The position numbers and the translations under genes are program-made. A stretch of DNA of 64,000 nt from Novosphingobium sp. ERN07 (GTDB lineage: Bacteria; Pseudomonadota; Alphaproteobacteria; Sphingomonadales; Sphingomonadaceae): NCBI RefSeq assembly GCF_012641335.1, contig NZ_JABAID010000004.1, positions 46,396-110,395 on the forward strand, in the 5' to 3' direction. A model generated the notes under the pieces. It made no database searches. It was given only the letters and a program-made list of their open reading frames with translations, and had not been told where the DNA came from. Below, piece by piece: positions 26,685 through 35,977 of this stretch. The number at the start of each line of letters is the position of its first letter. Position 1 is the first letter of the stretch.

Positions 26685-27470
26685 TCACCGCGGCGCCATG
26701 CGGATGGCGCCATCAAGGCGCACATCTTCACCGTTGAAGTAACCCGTCTCGATCATGCACATCGCCAGATTCGCATATTCTTCAGGCATACCAAGGCGCT
26801 TCGGGAACGGCACCGACGCAGCCAGCGCGGCCTTCACGTTTTCGGGGGCACCCTGCAGCAGCGGCGTGTTGAAGATGCCCGGCAGGATCGTGTTCACGCG
26901 GATGCCCTCTGCCATCAGATCGCGCGCGATGGGTAGGGTCATGCCCACAACGCCACCCTTCGATGCCGAATAGGCCGCCTGCCCCATCTGGCCGTCCTCG
27001 GCCGCCACCGAAGCGGTGTTCACAATCGCCCCGCGCTCACCAAACTCGTCGCACGGATCAAGTGTCATCATGCCCGCAGCCGATTTGGCGATGCAGCGGA
27101 ACGTGCCCACCAGGTTGATCTGGATGATCCAGTTGAACGCATCCAGTGGGAAGTGCTTGATCTCGCCAGTTTCCTTCGACCGGCTGGCGGTCTTGATCGC
27201 ATTGCCGGTGCCTGCGCAGTTGACCAGAATGCGTTCCTGCCCATGCGCTTCGCGCGCCTTGGCAAAGCCTGCATCCACGCTTTCGTCGCTGGTCACGTTC
27301 ACTTCGCAGAACACGCCGCCGATTTCGGCGGCCATCGCTTCGCCCTTTTCCTTCTGAAGGTCGAAGATGGCAACCTTCACTCCCTTGGCAGCCAGTGCGC
27401 GGGCCGTGGCCGCACCAAGGCCGGATGCACCGCCGGTCACCACAGCAGCTACGGTATTGTCGAGCTTCAT
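26685..27470 (-). CDS. Short-chain dehydrogenase/reductase, 3-hydroxyacyl-CoA dehydrogenase-like (HSD10 type)
   Basis: A 261-residue SDR enzyme. The NAD motif is TGGASGLGAATARAL near the N-terminus, the catalytic Tyr/Lys pair is in AAYSASKGGVVGMTLPIARD with Ser in NTASVAAEDGQMG, and LPGIFNTPLLQG follows. The layout resembles type II 3-hydroxyacyl-CoA dehydrogenases. With the thiolase upstream and the enoyl-CoA hydratase downstream it would supply the dehydrogenase step of a beta-oxidation spiral. ATG 27470 follows AAGGACATATTTG; an in-frame TTG just before it is less likely. Confidence 0.88.
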   Translation of the reverse strand: MKLDNTVAAVVTGGASGLGAATARALAAKGVKVAIFDLQKEKGEAMAAEIGGVFCEVNVTSDESVDAGFAKAREAHGQERILVNCAGTGNAIKTASRSKETGEIKHFPLDAFNWIIQINLVGTFRCIAKSAAGMMTLDPCDEFGERGAIVNTASVAAEDGQMGQAAYSASKGGVVGMTLPIARDLMAEGIRVNTILPGIFNTPLLQGAPENVKAALAASVPFPKRLGMPEEYANLAMCMIETGYFNGEDVRLDGAIRMAPR

Positions 27471-27500
27471 CAAATATGTCCTTCTTCCAAAATCAGAAAT

Positions 27501-28673
27501 TCAAAGCGCTTCGATGATCGTCACGTTGGCCACGCCACCGCCTTCGCACATCGTCTGCAGCCCATATTTGCCACCCCGCGCGCGCAGGGCGTGAATCAGT
27601 GTTGCCATCAGCTTGGTGCCCGATGCCCCCAGCGGATGGCCCAGCGCAATCGCGCCGCCGTTCACGTTCAGTCGCTTCGGGTCAGCCCCGGTGTGCTTCA
27701 GCCACGCCATCGGCACCGAAGCGAAAGCCTCGTTCACCTCGTACAGATCGATATCCGCGATCTTCATGCCCGCCCGCTGCAATGCGCGGTCGGTGGCAAA
27801 CAGAGGCTCCTCCAGCATGATCACCGGATCGCCTGCTGTCACCGTCAGATTGTGAATGCGCGCCAGCGGCGTCAGCCCGTGCGCCTTGAGCGCCGCTTCG
27901 GACACCACCAGCACCGCGCTCGACCCATCGCAGATCTGGCTTGCGCTGGCCGCCGTTAGCGAACCTTCGGGGCTGAGGAGTTTCACGCCAGCAATCCCTT
28001 CCAGCGTCGCGTCAAAGCGGATGCCTTCGTCCACGGTGTGCATCGCCGGGCCTTCGGGCGTCTCGATTTCGATAGGCACGATCTCGTTCGCAAAAGCCTG
28101 CGCGTTGGTCGCCGCAATCGCCTTTTCGTGGCTGTTCAGCGAGAAACGATCCAGATCCTCCTTGGAAAAGCCGTGCTTCTTCACGATCATTTCCGCGCCC
28201 ATGAACTGCGAGAACATCACGCCCGGATACTTTTCCTCCAGCCCCGGCGATTTGTAGTGCCCCAGCCCTTCCTTCATATGGAACGTGGCGTTCGATCCCA
28301 TCGGCACGCGGCTCATGCTTTCAACGCCGGCTGCCAGAACCACGTCCTGCACGCCCGACATCACCGCCTGCGCCGCGAACTGGACAGCCTGTTGCGATGA
28401 TCCGCACTGGCGGTCGATGGTCACCGCAGGGGTCGATTGCGGCAGCAGCTTTGACGCCAACACCGCATTGCGCCCCACCTGCATCGCCTGCTGTCCGGCC
28501 TGCGTCACGCAGCCCATGATCACATCGTCGATAGCCGTTGGATCAAGTCCCACCCGCGCGACGATGGCATCAAGGCTGCGCGCGGCAAGGTCCACCGGAT
28601 GCACGCCCGCCAGCCTGCCGCCCCTACGTCCGCCTGCTGTACGCACCGCATCGACGATATAGGCAGTTGCCAT
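27501..28673 (-). CDS. Acetyl-CoA C-acyltransferase (thiolase)
   Basis: A 390-residue thiolase. The nucleophilic cysteine is in TIDRQCGSSQQAVQFAAQAV, the NEAFA motif in YEVNEAFASVPMAWL, the active-site His in GGAIALGHPLGASGTKLM, and the second cysteine in LQTMCEGGGVANVTIIEAL. It cleaves 3-ketoacyl-CoA in the last step of beta-oxidation. It leads the minus-strand run thiolase-SDR-ECH-TetR, probably for fatty-acid or side-chain degradation. Confidence 0.93.
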   Translation of the reverse strand: MATAYIVDAVRTAGGRRGGRLAGVHPVDLAARSLDAIVARVGLDPTAIDDVIMGCVTQAGQQAMQVGRNAVLASKLLPQSTPAVTIDRQCGSSQQAVQFAAQAVMSGVQDVVLAAGVESMSRVPMGSNATFHMKEGLGHYKSPGLEEKYPGVMFSQFMGAEMIVKKHGFSKEDLDRFSLNSHEKAIAATNAQAFANEIVPIEIETPEGPAMHTVDEGIRFDATLEGIAGVKLLSPEGSLTAASASQICDGSSAVLVVSEAALKAHGLTPLARIHNLTVTAGDPVIMLEEPLFATDRALQRAGMKIADIDLYEVNEAFASVPMAWLKHTGADPKRLNVNGGAIALGHPLGASGTKLMATLIHALRARGGKYGLQTMCEGGGVANVTIIEAL

Positions 28674-28777
28674 TCTTCCGACTCCTCTCGAACCTCTTTA
28701 ATCGAACGATTAAGCCCCACTGTTGCGCTGGTCAAGCAGACTTGTGCCAATCGCCGCTCCACCGCATAGACACGCCA

Positions 28778-29653
28778 GTGAGCAAGGAATCCGCCCTCAT
28801 CGCCGCCCTGCGCGCGCTCGCACCGCACCCTGCTGCGCGCGGCCTTCAGGACGATTGCGCCGTGCTCGATTTCGGCGGCGAAACGCTGATCCTCACGCAT
28901 GACATGATGGTCGAAGCGGTCCACTGGCTGCCGGGTCAGGACATGGCCGACGTTGCGTGGAAACTTGTGGCCACCAACCTGTCGGATCTTGCATCCAAAG
29001 GTGCAGATCCCGTCGGCGTGCTCCTCGGCTTTACGCTGGGCGATAATGACGCCCGGTTTCTCGCTGGCCTTGACGAAGCCCTTACCGCTTTCGCTGTCCC
29101 CCTGCTCGGCGGCGATACCGTCAGCGCCAATGGCCCCCGCAGCCTCGGCCTCACTGCGCTCGGCCGCGCCACGTGCCGCCCGGTTCCCGACCGGCGCGGC
29201 GCAAGCGCTGGCGATGCGCTCTGGATCACCGGCCCAGTCGGTGCGGCCATGCTTGGGTTCGAAGCTCTGCGCGATGGCACCGATGCGGATAGTACCACCT
29301 TCCGCCGCCCTACGCCGCGCCTTGCAGAGGGCCGCGCCCTTGCCCACCATGTCACCGCGATGATGGACGTGTCCGATGGACTGCTAATCGATTCCGCTCG
29401 TATGGCCGAGGCCAGCGGAGTCACGTTCGACATCGAAAGCACCGCTGTCCCCTTCCCCGCCAGACTCCCCTCGGCCCGGCATGACGAAGCCATGCGTTGG
29501 GGCGAAGATTACGAACTGCTATTCACCCTCCCCCCCGATGCGACACCGCCGGTCCCCGCCTATCGTATTGGCCTCGCTACCGCGCCAACCAGATCATCCG
29601 TTACCCTCGATGGTGCAGTGCCGCATGGCACACTGGGTTATACGCACGATTAA
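28778..29653 (+). CDS. thiL: Thiamine-monophosphate kinase
   Basis: A 291-residue PurM-fold kinase starting at a GTG (VSKESALIAALRALAPHPAA). Family blocks: GLQDDCAVLDFGGETLILTH, VHWLPGQDMADVAWKLVATN with the ATP-binding LSDLASKGADPVG, LLGGDTV, MMDVSDGLLIDSARM and MRWGEDYELLFTLP. It phosphorylates thiamine monophosphate to the active diphosphate. It is divergent from the thiolase gene; an upstream open frame covers only the promoter region of that gene and is not part of the protein. Confidence 0.92.
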   Translation: MSKESALIAALRALAPHPAARGLQDDCAVLDFGGETLILTHDMMVEAVHWLPGQDMADVAWKLVATNLSDLASKGADPVGVLLGFTLGDNDARFLAGLDEALTAFAVPLLGGDTVSANGPRSLGLTALGRATCRPVPDRRGASAGDALWITGPVGAAMLGFEALRDGTDADSTTFRRPTPRLAEGRALAHHVTAMMDVSDGLLIDSARMAEASGVTFDIESTAVPFPARLPSARHDEAMRWGEDYELLFTLPPDATPPVPAYRIGLATAPTRSSVTLDGAVPHGTLGYTHD

Positions 29654-29773
29654 AAAGGCCTTGATCCACGTCATGGAAGGGCTTGCGGGGCGCAAATAAA
29701 GCTATAGCTTCGCCCGGCCCGCAAACGACGGGACCGGGCCTTTCGTGGCACCGGAATAAAGGGGGATGCCATC

Positions 29774-31897
29774 GTGAACCTAGTCGTATTATCGATACTG
29801 CTTGGGTTGCTGGCCATCGTGTATGGCTTCGTGACCAGCCGTCAGGTGCTGGGCGCACCGGCGGGCAATGCCAAAATGCAGGAAATTGCCGCTGCCATTC
29901 AGGAAGGCGCGCAAGCCTATCTGAAGCGTCAGTACACCACCATCGCAATCGTCGGCGTGGTCGTCGCCGTCATCATCGCCGCCACTCTCGGCACGATCTC
30001 CGCCACCGGCTTCGTCATCGGCGCGGTCCTTTCGGGCGTGGCGGGCTTCATCGGGATGAACATCTCGGTCCGGTCCAACGTGCGCACGGCGGCGGCGGCA
30101 CAGAACGGCCTTCAGGCTGGTCTCACGCTGGCGTTCCGCGCGGGCGCGATCACCGGGATGCTGGTGGCAGGCCTCGCCCTGCTCGCCATCGCGGTGTTCT
30201 ACCACTATCTGACCGACATCGCCGGTTACACCGTGGGCGGCGATGATCGCACCGTGGTTGACGGCCTCGTCGCGCTGGCCTTTGGCGCTTCGCTCATCTC
30301 GATCTTCGCGCGTCTGGGCGGCGGCATCTTCACCAAGGCGGCAGACGTGGGCGCCGATCTTGTCGGCAAAGTCGAAGCTGGCATCCCTGAAGACGATCCA
30401 CGCAACCCCGCCGTTATTGCCGACAACGTGGGCGACAATGTGGGCGATTGCGCCGGCATGGCCGCCGACCTGTTCGAAACCTATGTCGTTACCGTGGGCG
30501 CAACGATGGTGCTCACCGCGCTGCTGCTCAAAGGGCTGGGCGCTGCCCTTGGCCCGATGATGGCGCTGCCGCTGCTGATCGGCGGCGTGTGCATCGTCAC
30601 CTCGATCATCGGCACCTATTTCGTTAAGCTGGGTTCGTCGAACAACATCATGGGCGCGATGTACAAGGGCTTCCTTGTTACCGCCGTCCTTTCCGTCGGC
30701 GCGATCTGGTGGGCGATCGACTATGCCCTTGGCGGCATGGAAACGCCGATGAGCTACACCATCATGGCCGATACAGTGACCTTCACCGGGCGCACGCTGT
30801 TCTACTGCTCGCTGCTCGGCCTGGTCATCACCGGCCTGATCATCTGGATCACGGAGTATTACACCGGCACCAACTATCGTCCGGTGCGCTCCATCGCCAA
30901 ATCGTCGGAAACCGGCCACGGCACCAACGTGATTCAGGGGCTGGCCATCAGCCTTGAATCCACCGCGCTGCCCACGCTGGTGATCTGCGCGGGCATCATC
31001 ATCGCATACCAGCTCGCAGGCCTTATCGGCATCGCCTATGGCGCAACCGCCATGCTGGCGCTGGCCGGAATGGTCGTCGCGCTGGACGCCTATGGTCCCG
31101 TGACCGACAACGCGGGCGGTATTGCAGAAATGGCAGGGCTGGACGATTCGGTCCGTGAAAAGACCGATGCGCTCGATGCCGTGGGCAACACGACCAAGGC
31201 CGTGACCAAGGGCTATGCCATCGGTTCGGCAGGTCTTGCCGCCCTCGTACTCTTCGCCGCCTACACCACTGACTTGCGTGAATTCTTCCCGAACCTCGCG
31301 GTCAGCTTCAGCCTTGAAAACCCATACGTCATCGTCGGGCTGCTGCTCGGCGCGCTCCTGCCGTACCTGTTCGGTGCGATGGGCATGACCGCTGTGGGCC
31401 GCGCGGCTGGCGACGTGGTGATCGACGTGCGTGACCAGTTCCGCGACAACCCGGGCATCATGGCGGGCACGTCAAAGCCTGATTACGCCCGCACAGTGGA
31501 CCTTGTGACCAAGGCGGCGATCAAGGAAATGATCATTCCTTCGCTGCTCCCGGTCCTCGCTCCGATCGCAGTCTATTTCGTGATCGCAGCGGTCGGCGGG
31601 CAGGCCAATGGCTTTGCAGCCCTTGGCGCATTGCTGCTGGGCGTGATCGTTGGCGGGCTGTTCGTCGCCATATCGATGACATCGGGCGGCGGCGCGTGGG
31701 ACAACGCCAAGAAGTATATCGAAGACGGCAACCACGGCGGCAAAGGCAGCGAAGCCCACAAGGCCGCCGTCACCGGTGATACCGTGGGCGATCCCTACAA
31801 GGACACCGCCGGTCCCGCCGTCAACCCGATGATCAAGATCACCAATATCGTCGCTCTGCTGCTGCTTGCAGCACTTGCGGCCAACGCAGCCGGATAA
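29774..31897 (+). CDS. hppA: K+-insensitive proton-pumping membrane pyrophosphatase
   Basis: A 707-residue integral membrane pump with about 16 helices that couples hydrolysis of pyrophosphate to H+ transport. The pyrophosphate-binding signature is [20 protein letters not shown], followed by [20 protein letters not shown]. The motif GNTTKA places a lysine at about residue 475; lysine here marks K+-independent enzymes, where K+-dependent ones have alanine. The start is a GTG with GGGGGAT upstream. A rho-independent terminator follows. Confidence 0.96.
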   Translation: MNLVVLSILLGLLAIVYGFVTSRQVLGAPAGNAKMQEIAAAIQEGAQAYLKRQYTTIAIVGVVVAVIIAATLGTISATGFVIGAVLSGVAGFIGMNISVRSNVRTAAAAQNGLQAGLTLAFRAGAITGMLVAGLALLAIAVFYHYLTDIAGYTVGGDDRTVVDGLVALAFGASLISIFARLGGGIFTKAADVGADLVGKVEAGIPEDDPRNPAVIADNVGDNVGDCAGMAADLFETYVVTVGATMVLTALLLKGLGAALGPMMALPLLIGGVCIVTSIIGTYFVKLGSSNNIMGAMYKGFLVTAVLSVGAIWWAIDYALGGMETPMSYTIMADTVTFTGRTLFYCSLLGLVITGLIIWITEYYTGTNYRPVRSIAKSSETGHGTNVIQGLAISLESTALPTLVICAGIIIAYQLAGLIGIAYGATAMLALAGMVVALDAYGPVTDNAGGIAEMAGLDDSVREKTDALDAVGNTTKAVTKGYAIGSAGLAALVLFAAYTTDLREFFPNLAVSFSLENPYVIVGLLLGALLPYLFGAMGMTAVGRAAGDVVIDVRDQFRDNPGIMAGTSKPDYARTVDLVTKAAIKEMIIPSLLPVLAPIAVYFVIAAVGGQANGFAALGALLLGVIVGGLFVAISMTSGGGAWDNAKKYIEDGNHGGKGSEAHKAAVTGDTVGDPYKDTAGPAVNPMIKITNIVALLLLAALAANAAG

Positions 31898-31928
31898 CCG
31901 GCGCAACCCACAAGTTGGGGAGAGGAGA

Positions 31929-31960
31929 CCCCGCCCGGAGCGATCCGGGCGGGGCTTTTC
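31929..31960 (+). terminator. Rho-independent terminator after hppA
   Basis: CCCCGCCCGG (31929-31938) pairs with CCGGGCGGGG (31945-31954) around AGCGAT, followed by CTTTTC. It lies 32 bases past the hppA stop. Confidence 0.9.
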
Positions 31961-31984
31961 ATTGGGGGCGTTGTCTCAACGCTC

Positions 31985-32602
31985 TCAAAGCGCAGGGTTG
32001 TTATAGCAGTGCCATGTAAATATCGCCGCCGCCCCGCGATGCGGGCGCCAATCCTCGGCCAGCGCGCGGGTTTCCTTCTCGCTTGGCCGCTCCGCAAGAC
32101 CAAGCAGCTTGCCCAGCCCCACCTGCACGGCCAGATCGCCCGCAGGCCAGATGTCGGGGCGTCCTTCGGCAAACAGCAGGTAGATTTCAGCAGACCAGCG
32201 CCCGATGCCCTTGATCTTCACCAGTTCGGCAATCGCCGCCTCGTCGTCTTCTGGCAAAGCATCCAGATCGAGTTCGCCCGAAACCACCAGTTCACACAAC
32301 GAACGCGCATAGCCCTGCTTCTGCCGCGAAAGCCCGCAGGCACGCAGCGAATCGAAATCGGCGGCAAGCAGATCGTGCGGCGGCATGTCCTCGCCCAGCA
32401 GCGCCTCCAGCTTACTCCAGACCGAAGCGGCTGCCGCCACGCTTACCTGCTGACCCACGATAGTGCGCAGCAGCGTGCCATAACCCGTGGCCCTGATGCG
32501 CGGTTCGGGATAGCCGACGCGCGAAATGGCGGAACCAAGCGCCGGGTTACGCTCGGAAATGAAATCCAGTCCGTCGCGTATCGCTTGTGCTGAAAGCCCC
32601 AC
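31985..32602 (-). CDS. DNA-3-methyladenine glycosylase 2 family protein (HhH-GPD)
   Basis: A 205-residue base-excision glycosylase. The helix-hairpin-helix and catalytic block is [20 protein letters not shown] followed by [13 protein letters not shown], whose aspartate is the catalytic residue of AlkA-type enzymes. [20 protein letters not shown] is the family's earlier helix. It removes alkylated purines from DNA. The GTG at 32602 has GGAG about 9 bases upstream; the longer open frame would run through the divergent ferredoxin gene and is rejected. Confidence 0.88.
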   Translation of the reverse strand: MGLSAQAIRDGLDFISERNPALGSAISRVGYPEPRIRATGYGTLLRTIVGQQVSVAAAASVWSKLEALLGEDMPPHDLLAADFDSLRACGLSRQKQGYARSLCELVVSGELDLDALPEDDEAAIAELVKIKGIGRWSAEIYLLFAEGRPDIWPAGDLAVQVGLGKLLGLAERPSEKETRALAEDWRPHRGAAAIFTWHCYNNPAL

Positions 32603-32740
32603 CCTATTTCTCCGCAACCGTGTTTTGGCCGGTTCGGCAGTTGCCAAAGCCGCAATCGCGCGATAGCAGCCCCGTCCAAAGGCGAACAGGGGGCGTTGTT
32701 TAGGCGCGTATGGCCCTTCGCCGCATTTGGAGAACGGACG

Positions 32741-33058
32741 ATGCCGAAGATCGTGGTTGTCAATCGTGCAGGTGAAGAAAAGACAGTAGAGGCCGACGCT
32801 GGCCTGTCGGTGATGGAAGCCATCCGTGACAATGGCTTTGACGAACTGCTGGCCCTGTGCGGCGGCTGCTGCTCGTGCGCCACGTGCCACGTCTATATCG
32901 ACCCGGCCTTTGCCGACAAGGTTGCGCCGATGAGCGAGGACGAAAACGATCTGCTCGACAGTTCGGACCACCGCAACGAAACGTCGCGCCTTTCGTGCCA
33001 GGTGCAGATCACCGGCGACCTTGACGGTCTGCGCGTGACCATCGCCCCGGAAGACTGA
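32741..33058 (+). CDS. 2Fe-2S ferredoxin (adrenodoxin/putidaredoxin type)
   Basis: A 105-residue ferredoxin. Cluster cysteines are in [17 protein letters not shown] and at RLSCQVQI, the C-x5-C-x2-C...C layout of vertebrate-type/adrenodoxin-like ferredoxins, which pass electrons to cytochromes P450 or serve in iron-sulfur assembly. The sequence [10 protein letters not shown] in the middle is the acidic partner-recognition loop. The start has GGAGAACGGACG upstream. A strong terminator follows. Confidence 0.93.
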   Translation: MPKIVVVNRAGEEKTVEADAGLSVMEAIRDNGFDELLALCGGCCSCATCHVYIDPAFADKVAPMSEDENDLLDSSDHRNETSRLSCQVQITGDLDGLRVTIAPED

Positions 33059-33077
33059 TTTCCTGCGCCTTGGCGCA

Positions 33078-33120
33078 ATGAAAAAGGCCCGCCTCCAAAT
33101 GGAGCGCGGGCCTTTTTCAT
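33078..33120 (+). terminator. Rho-independent terminator after the ferredoxin gene
   Basis: A perfect 15-bp stem, ATGAAAAAGGCCCGC (33078-33092) with GCGGGCCTTTTTCAT (33106-33120). The loop CTCCAAATGGAGC can itself form a small stem, and the T-run gives the U-tract; the mirrored A-run allows function on the other strand too. Confidence 0.92.
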
Positions 33121-33134
33121 AAGTTCAAAAACGA

Positions 33135-33162
33135 TGCGCCCCCGCGAGAAGGCGGGGGCGCA
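33135..33162. terminator. G/C-rich hairpin downstream of argC
   Basis: TGCGCCCCCGC (33135-33145) pairs with GCGGGGGCGCA (33152-33162). It lies 19 bases past the argC stop on the minus strand. There is no U-run, so it may be a repeat copy rather than a true terminator. Confidence 0.45.
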
Positions 33163-33180
33163 AATAATCCGCAGATCAGG

Positions 33181-34110
33181 TCAAACCCGCAAGCCCGCCG
33201 TCTCGTCCAGTCCGGCCATCAGGTTCAGCGTCTGCACAGCAGCTCCGCTTGCGCCCTTGCCCAGATTGTCCAGCACGGCCACCAGCCGCGCCTGTTCGCC
33301 GTCCTCGCTGCCCATCACGTGCAGCTTCAAACCGTCCCACGGCTCCATCGATGCGCGCATCAGCATCTCGCCATCCGCAGGCGCATCCTGCGCCACGGTG
33401 ACGATCTTCGATTCGCCATAGAACTGCGTCAGTGCCGCCCGCAGCAGTTCGGCAGGTACATTGCCTGGCATCACGCCCAGCGGCAGCAGCACTTCCACCA
33501 CCATGCCGCGATGCGCAGGCACCACAGCGGGGCTGAACAGCGGCGCAATGGCAAGGCCTGCATAGCGCTGCATTTCCGGCACATGCTTGTGCCCGAAGCT
33601 CAAGCCATAGCCGCGCCATGCGATATCGCGATCATCCTCAAACCGCTTGATCAGCGCCTTGCCGCCGCCCGAATACCCGGACACGCCGGTGCAGGTATAT
33701 GGCCACGCAGAAGGCAGCAGACCGTTGTGTACCAGCGGCGCCAGCAGGCCGAGGAACCCGGTCGGGTAGCAGCCGGGATTGGACACGCGCTTGGCCTCAG
33801 CCACCGTTTCACGCCCGACCAGTTCAGGGAAACCATAGGTCCAGCCATCGGCCACGCGGTGTGCGGTCGAAGCGTCGATCACTTTGGTGTGGTCGTTGCG
33901 GATCATCGCCACGGCATCGCGCGCAGCGTCATCGGGCAGGCACAGGATCACCACATCGGCGTCGTTGATCGCTTCGGCACGCGCGGCATCGTCCTTGCGG
34001 CGTGCATCGTCGAGCGCAATCAGCGTGAATTCGCTGCGGCCTGCAAGCCGATCCGCAATCTCAAGGCCGGTGGTGCCCGCTGCACCATCGATAAAGACCG
34101 AAGTGGTCAT
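33181..34110 (-). CDS. argC: N-acetyl-gamma-glutamyl-phosphate reductase (short form)
   Basis: A 309-residue enzyme of arginine biosynthesis that reduces N-acetyl-glutamyl phosphate to the semialdehyde. The NADP-binding start is VFIDGAAGTTGLEIADRL and the catalytic cysteine is C114 in SNPGCYPTGFLGLLAPL; GYSGGGKALIKRFED is a further family block. The 309-residue length fits the shorter type-2 ArgC group. It overlaps the upstream SH3-like gene by four bases. Confidence 0.95.
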   Translation of the reverse strand: MTTSVFIDGAAGTTGLEIADRLAGRSEFTLIALDDARRKDDAARAEAINDADVVILCLPDDAARDAVAMIRNDHTKVIDASTAHRVADGWTYGFPELVGRETVAEAKRVSNPGCYPTGFLGLLAPLVHNGLLPSAWPYTCTGVSGYSGGGKALIKRFEDDRDIAWRGYGLSFGHKHVPEMQRYAGLAIAPLFSPAVVPAHRGMVVEVLLPLGVMPGNVPAELLRAALTQFYGESKIVTVAQDAPADGEMLMRASMEPWDGLKLHVMGSEDGEQARLVAVLDNLGKGASGAAVQTLNLMAGLDETAGLRV

Positions 34111-34544
34111 GCCTGCGGCTCCAGTTGCGCAACTTCGACATAGCCGACCAACTGGTCTGCCTGCGCCTGTCCCCAGGCCCAGCCGCCTGCGATATCCAGC
34201 ACGTCAAACGTCTCGCCCGCTGTCAGCGCGCGCAGTTCCTCGCCATCGGGCTTGCCCGCGCCGCGCAACACGCCTGCCGCTTTCAGCGTGTGCGGCATCG
34301 GCACGGCATAGTGCGGCACGAAGTATCGTCCAGCAAGGCCAATATGCGCCAGATCGCCACGCACCGGCAGGTGCGGCTTGTCCGAACGGTCAGCCGGGCG
34401 CACCAGCGCAAGCTGGCCGGTCGGCACGTCAACGGAAAGAGGCATGGCTTCGACGGTCAATTCTGGATGTCCCCGCAGCAGGAAAGCCGGGCGATTAGCG
34501 GCGTCCGCGCTGACAGGCAAGCTATGCCGCACGGGCCGCCCCAT
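34107..34544 (-). CDS. SH3-like protein resembling the N-terminal half of C40 (NlpC/P60) peptidases, without the peptidase domain
   Basis: A 145-residue protein. The block LPVRGDLAHIGLAGRYFVPH-YAVPM followed by an SH3-like domain (ELRALTAGETFDVLDIAGGW then AWGQAQADQLVGYVEVAQLE) looks like the front part of sphingomonad cell-wall C40 peptidases, recalled from memory. The catalytic NlpC/P60 domain that would follow is absent: the stop comes right after the SH3-like domain and overlaps the argC start. The start overlaps the aminopeptidase stop (ATGA); a longer frame upstream lies inside that gene. It may be a trimmed remnant or a stand-alone binding domain. Confidence 0.7.
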   Translation of the reverse strand: MGRPVRHSLPVSADAANRPAFLLRGHPELTVEAMPLSVDVPTGQLALVRPADRSDKPHLPVRGDLAHIGLAGRYFVPHYAVPMPHTLKAAGVLRGAGKPDGEELRALTAGETFDVLDIAGGWAWGQAQADQLVGYVEVAQLEPQA

Positions 34545-35926
34545 CAGCCATAGCGCGCCTTCAGCAATCCCCACGCCGCGCGCAGGCCCAGCGCATCGCC
34601 ACCCTTGGGCCGCCCCGGCTTGGCCACAGGACGCCATGCAAAGGTATCAAAGTGCGCCCAATCAATGCCTTCGCCCACAAAGCGGTCCAGAAACAGCGCC
34701 GCAACACTCGCGCCTGCAAAGCCGTTGGAAGGTGAATTTTGCAGGTCGGCAACGTCTGATTTCAGATATTCCCGATAGCCGTCGTGCAATGGCAAGCGCC
34801 AACAGGCGTCGTCCCGCTCCATCCCGGCGCGCAGCAGATCATTCGCCGTGGCATCTGTCCGCGCGAACATCGCAGGCAGATCAGGGCCAAGCGCAACCCG
34901 CGCAGCGCCGGTCAGCGTGGCGAAATCGATCACCAGTTCGGCCTGCAACTCGCTGGCGCGGGCCAGCGCATCGCCCAGCACCAGCCGCCCTTCGGCGTCG
35001 GTATTGGTCACCTCTACCGAAAGTCCTGCGCGTGACCGCAGAATATCGCCGGGACGGAAAGCATTGGCGGAAATGGCGTTTTCCACCGCTGGCACAAGCA
35101 GATGCAGCCGGATCTTCAGATTCAGCGCCATGATCAGGCCCGCCAGCGCGATGGCATGGGCCGCGCCGCCCATGTCCTTTTTCATCAGCGCCATGCCCGA
35201 TGATGGCTTGATATCCAGCCCGCCCGAATCGAAGCACACGCCCTTGCCCACAATGGCCACGCGCGGATGCTTGGGATCGCCCCATTCCATCTCGATCAGG
35301 CGCGGCGCATGGCTGCGCGCCGCCGCCCTACCCACCGCGTGAACCATTGGATAGTCCCGCTCCAGCGCATCGCCCGAAACGACGTGGACTTCGGCATGAT
35401 ACCGCTTGGCCAACGCCCGGACTTCGGCCTCAAGCTGAAACGGCCCCATGTCTTCGGCGGGGGTATTCACCAGATCGCGCACCATCAACACAGCTGCCGC
35501 TTCAGCCAGCGCCGGTTCGATCTGCGCCACGTCCTTGGTCAGCAGAATGCGCGGCTCAGCCTCGGTGGCATCCTTGCGATAGCGGTCAAAGCGATACTGC
35601 CCCGTCACCCAGCCATGCAGCGCCTTGCCCGGCTCTCCACCAGCACGGCGATAGGTGCCGCCCGGCAGCACGTCGGCCAGCTTGGCCATGCACCATGATG
35701 AAAGGTCTGCGACATTCGCAACGCCAGCCACTGCAAACCACCCGTCGGCATCGGGCACGATGGCATATTCATAGCCGCCGCCTTCAAACTTCTGCGCGGC
35801 CAGCGTGGAACGCTGTGCGCCGTTGAGGCTTTTCAGAAAGTCGGGCAGCGTCGCCTTGTCAACAAGGTGGAGGGCAATGGCCTGCTGGCCGCGATCAGGC
35901 TGGATCAGCGCGTTTCTGTCGGTCAT
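34544..35926 (-). CDS. Leucyl aminopeptidase family protein (M17)
   Basis: A 460-residue metallopeptidase. The M17 signature NTDAEGRLVLGDALARASEL is present, with VGKGVCFDSGGLDIKPSSGM-ALMKKDMGGAA supplying other dinuclear-zinc ligands. It removes N-terminal amino acids from peptides in the cytoplasm. It is the first gene of an operon of overlapping genes with the SH3-like protein and argC. The N-terminal domain is shorter than in E. coli PepA and closer to the PepB type. Confidence 0.92.
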   Translation of the reverse strand: MTDRNALIQPDRGQQAIALHLVDKATLPDFLKSLNGAQRSTLAAQKFEGGGYEYAIVPDADGWFAVAGVANVADLSSWCMAKLADVLPGGTYRRAGGEPGKALHGWVTGQYRFDRYRKDATEAEPRILLTKDVAQIEPALAEAAAVLMVRDLVNTPAEDMGPFQLEAEVRALAKRYHAEVHVVSGDALERDYPMVHAVGRAAARSHAPRLIEMEWGDPKHPRVAIVGKGVCFDSGGLDIKPSSGMALMKKDMGGAAHAIALAGLIMALNLKIRLHLLVPAVENAISANAFRPGDILRSRAGLSVEVTNTDAEGRLVLGDALARASELQAELVIDFATLTGAARVALGPDLPAMFARTDATANDLLRAGMERDDACWRLPLHDGYREYLKSDVADLQNSPSNGFAGASVAALFLDRFVGEGIDWAHFDTFAWRPVAKPGRPKGGDALGLRAAWGLLKARYG

Positions 35927-35977
35927 GTTGAGAAATACATGGCGCAGCGCGCGGTTTGTGGCGAGAGGAAATGTTGG

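Noticed and set aside
29789..30919. A 376-codon minus-strand frame opposite hppA
   Set aside because: Its Asp/His/Gly-rich composition is a shadow of the hydrophobic hppA helices.
32603..32971. Upstream extension of the DNA glycosylase gene
   Set aside because: It would overlap the divergent ferredoxin gene and has no similarity to glycosylases; the GTG at 32602 has its own ribosome binding site.
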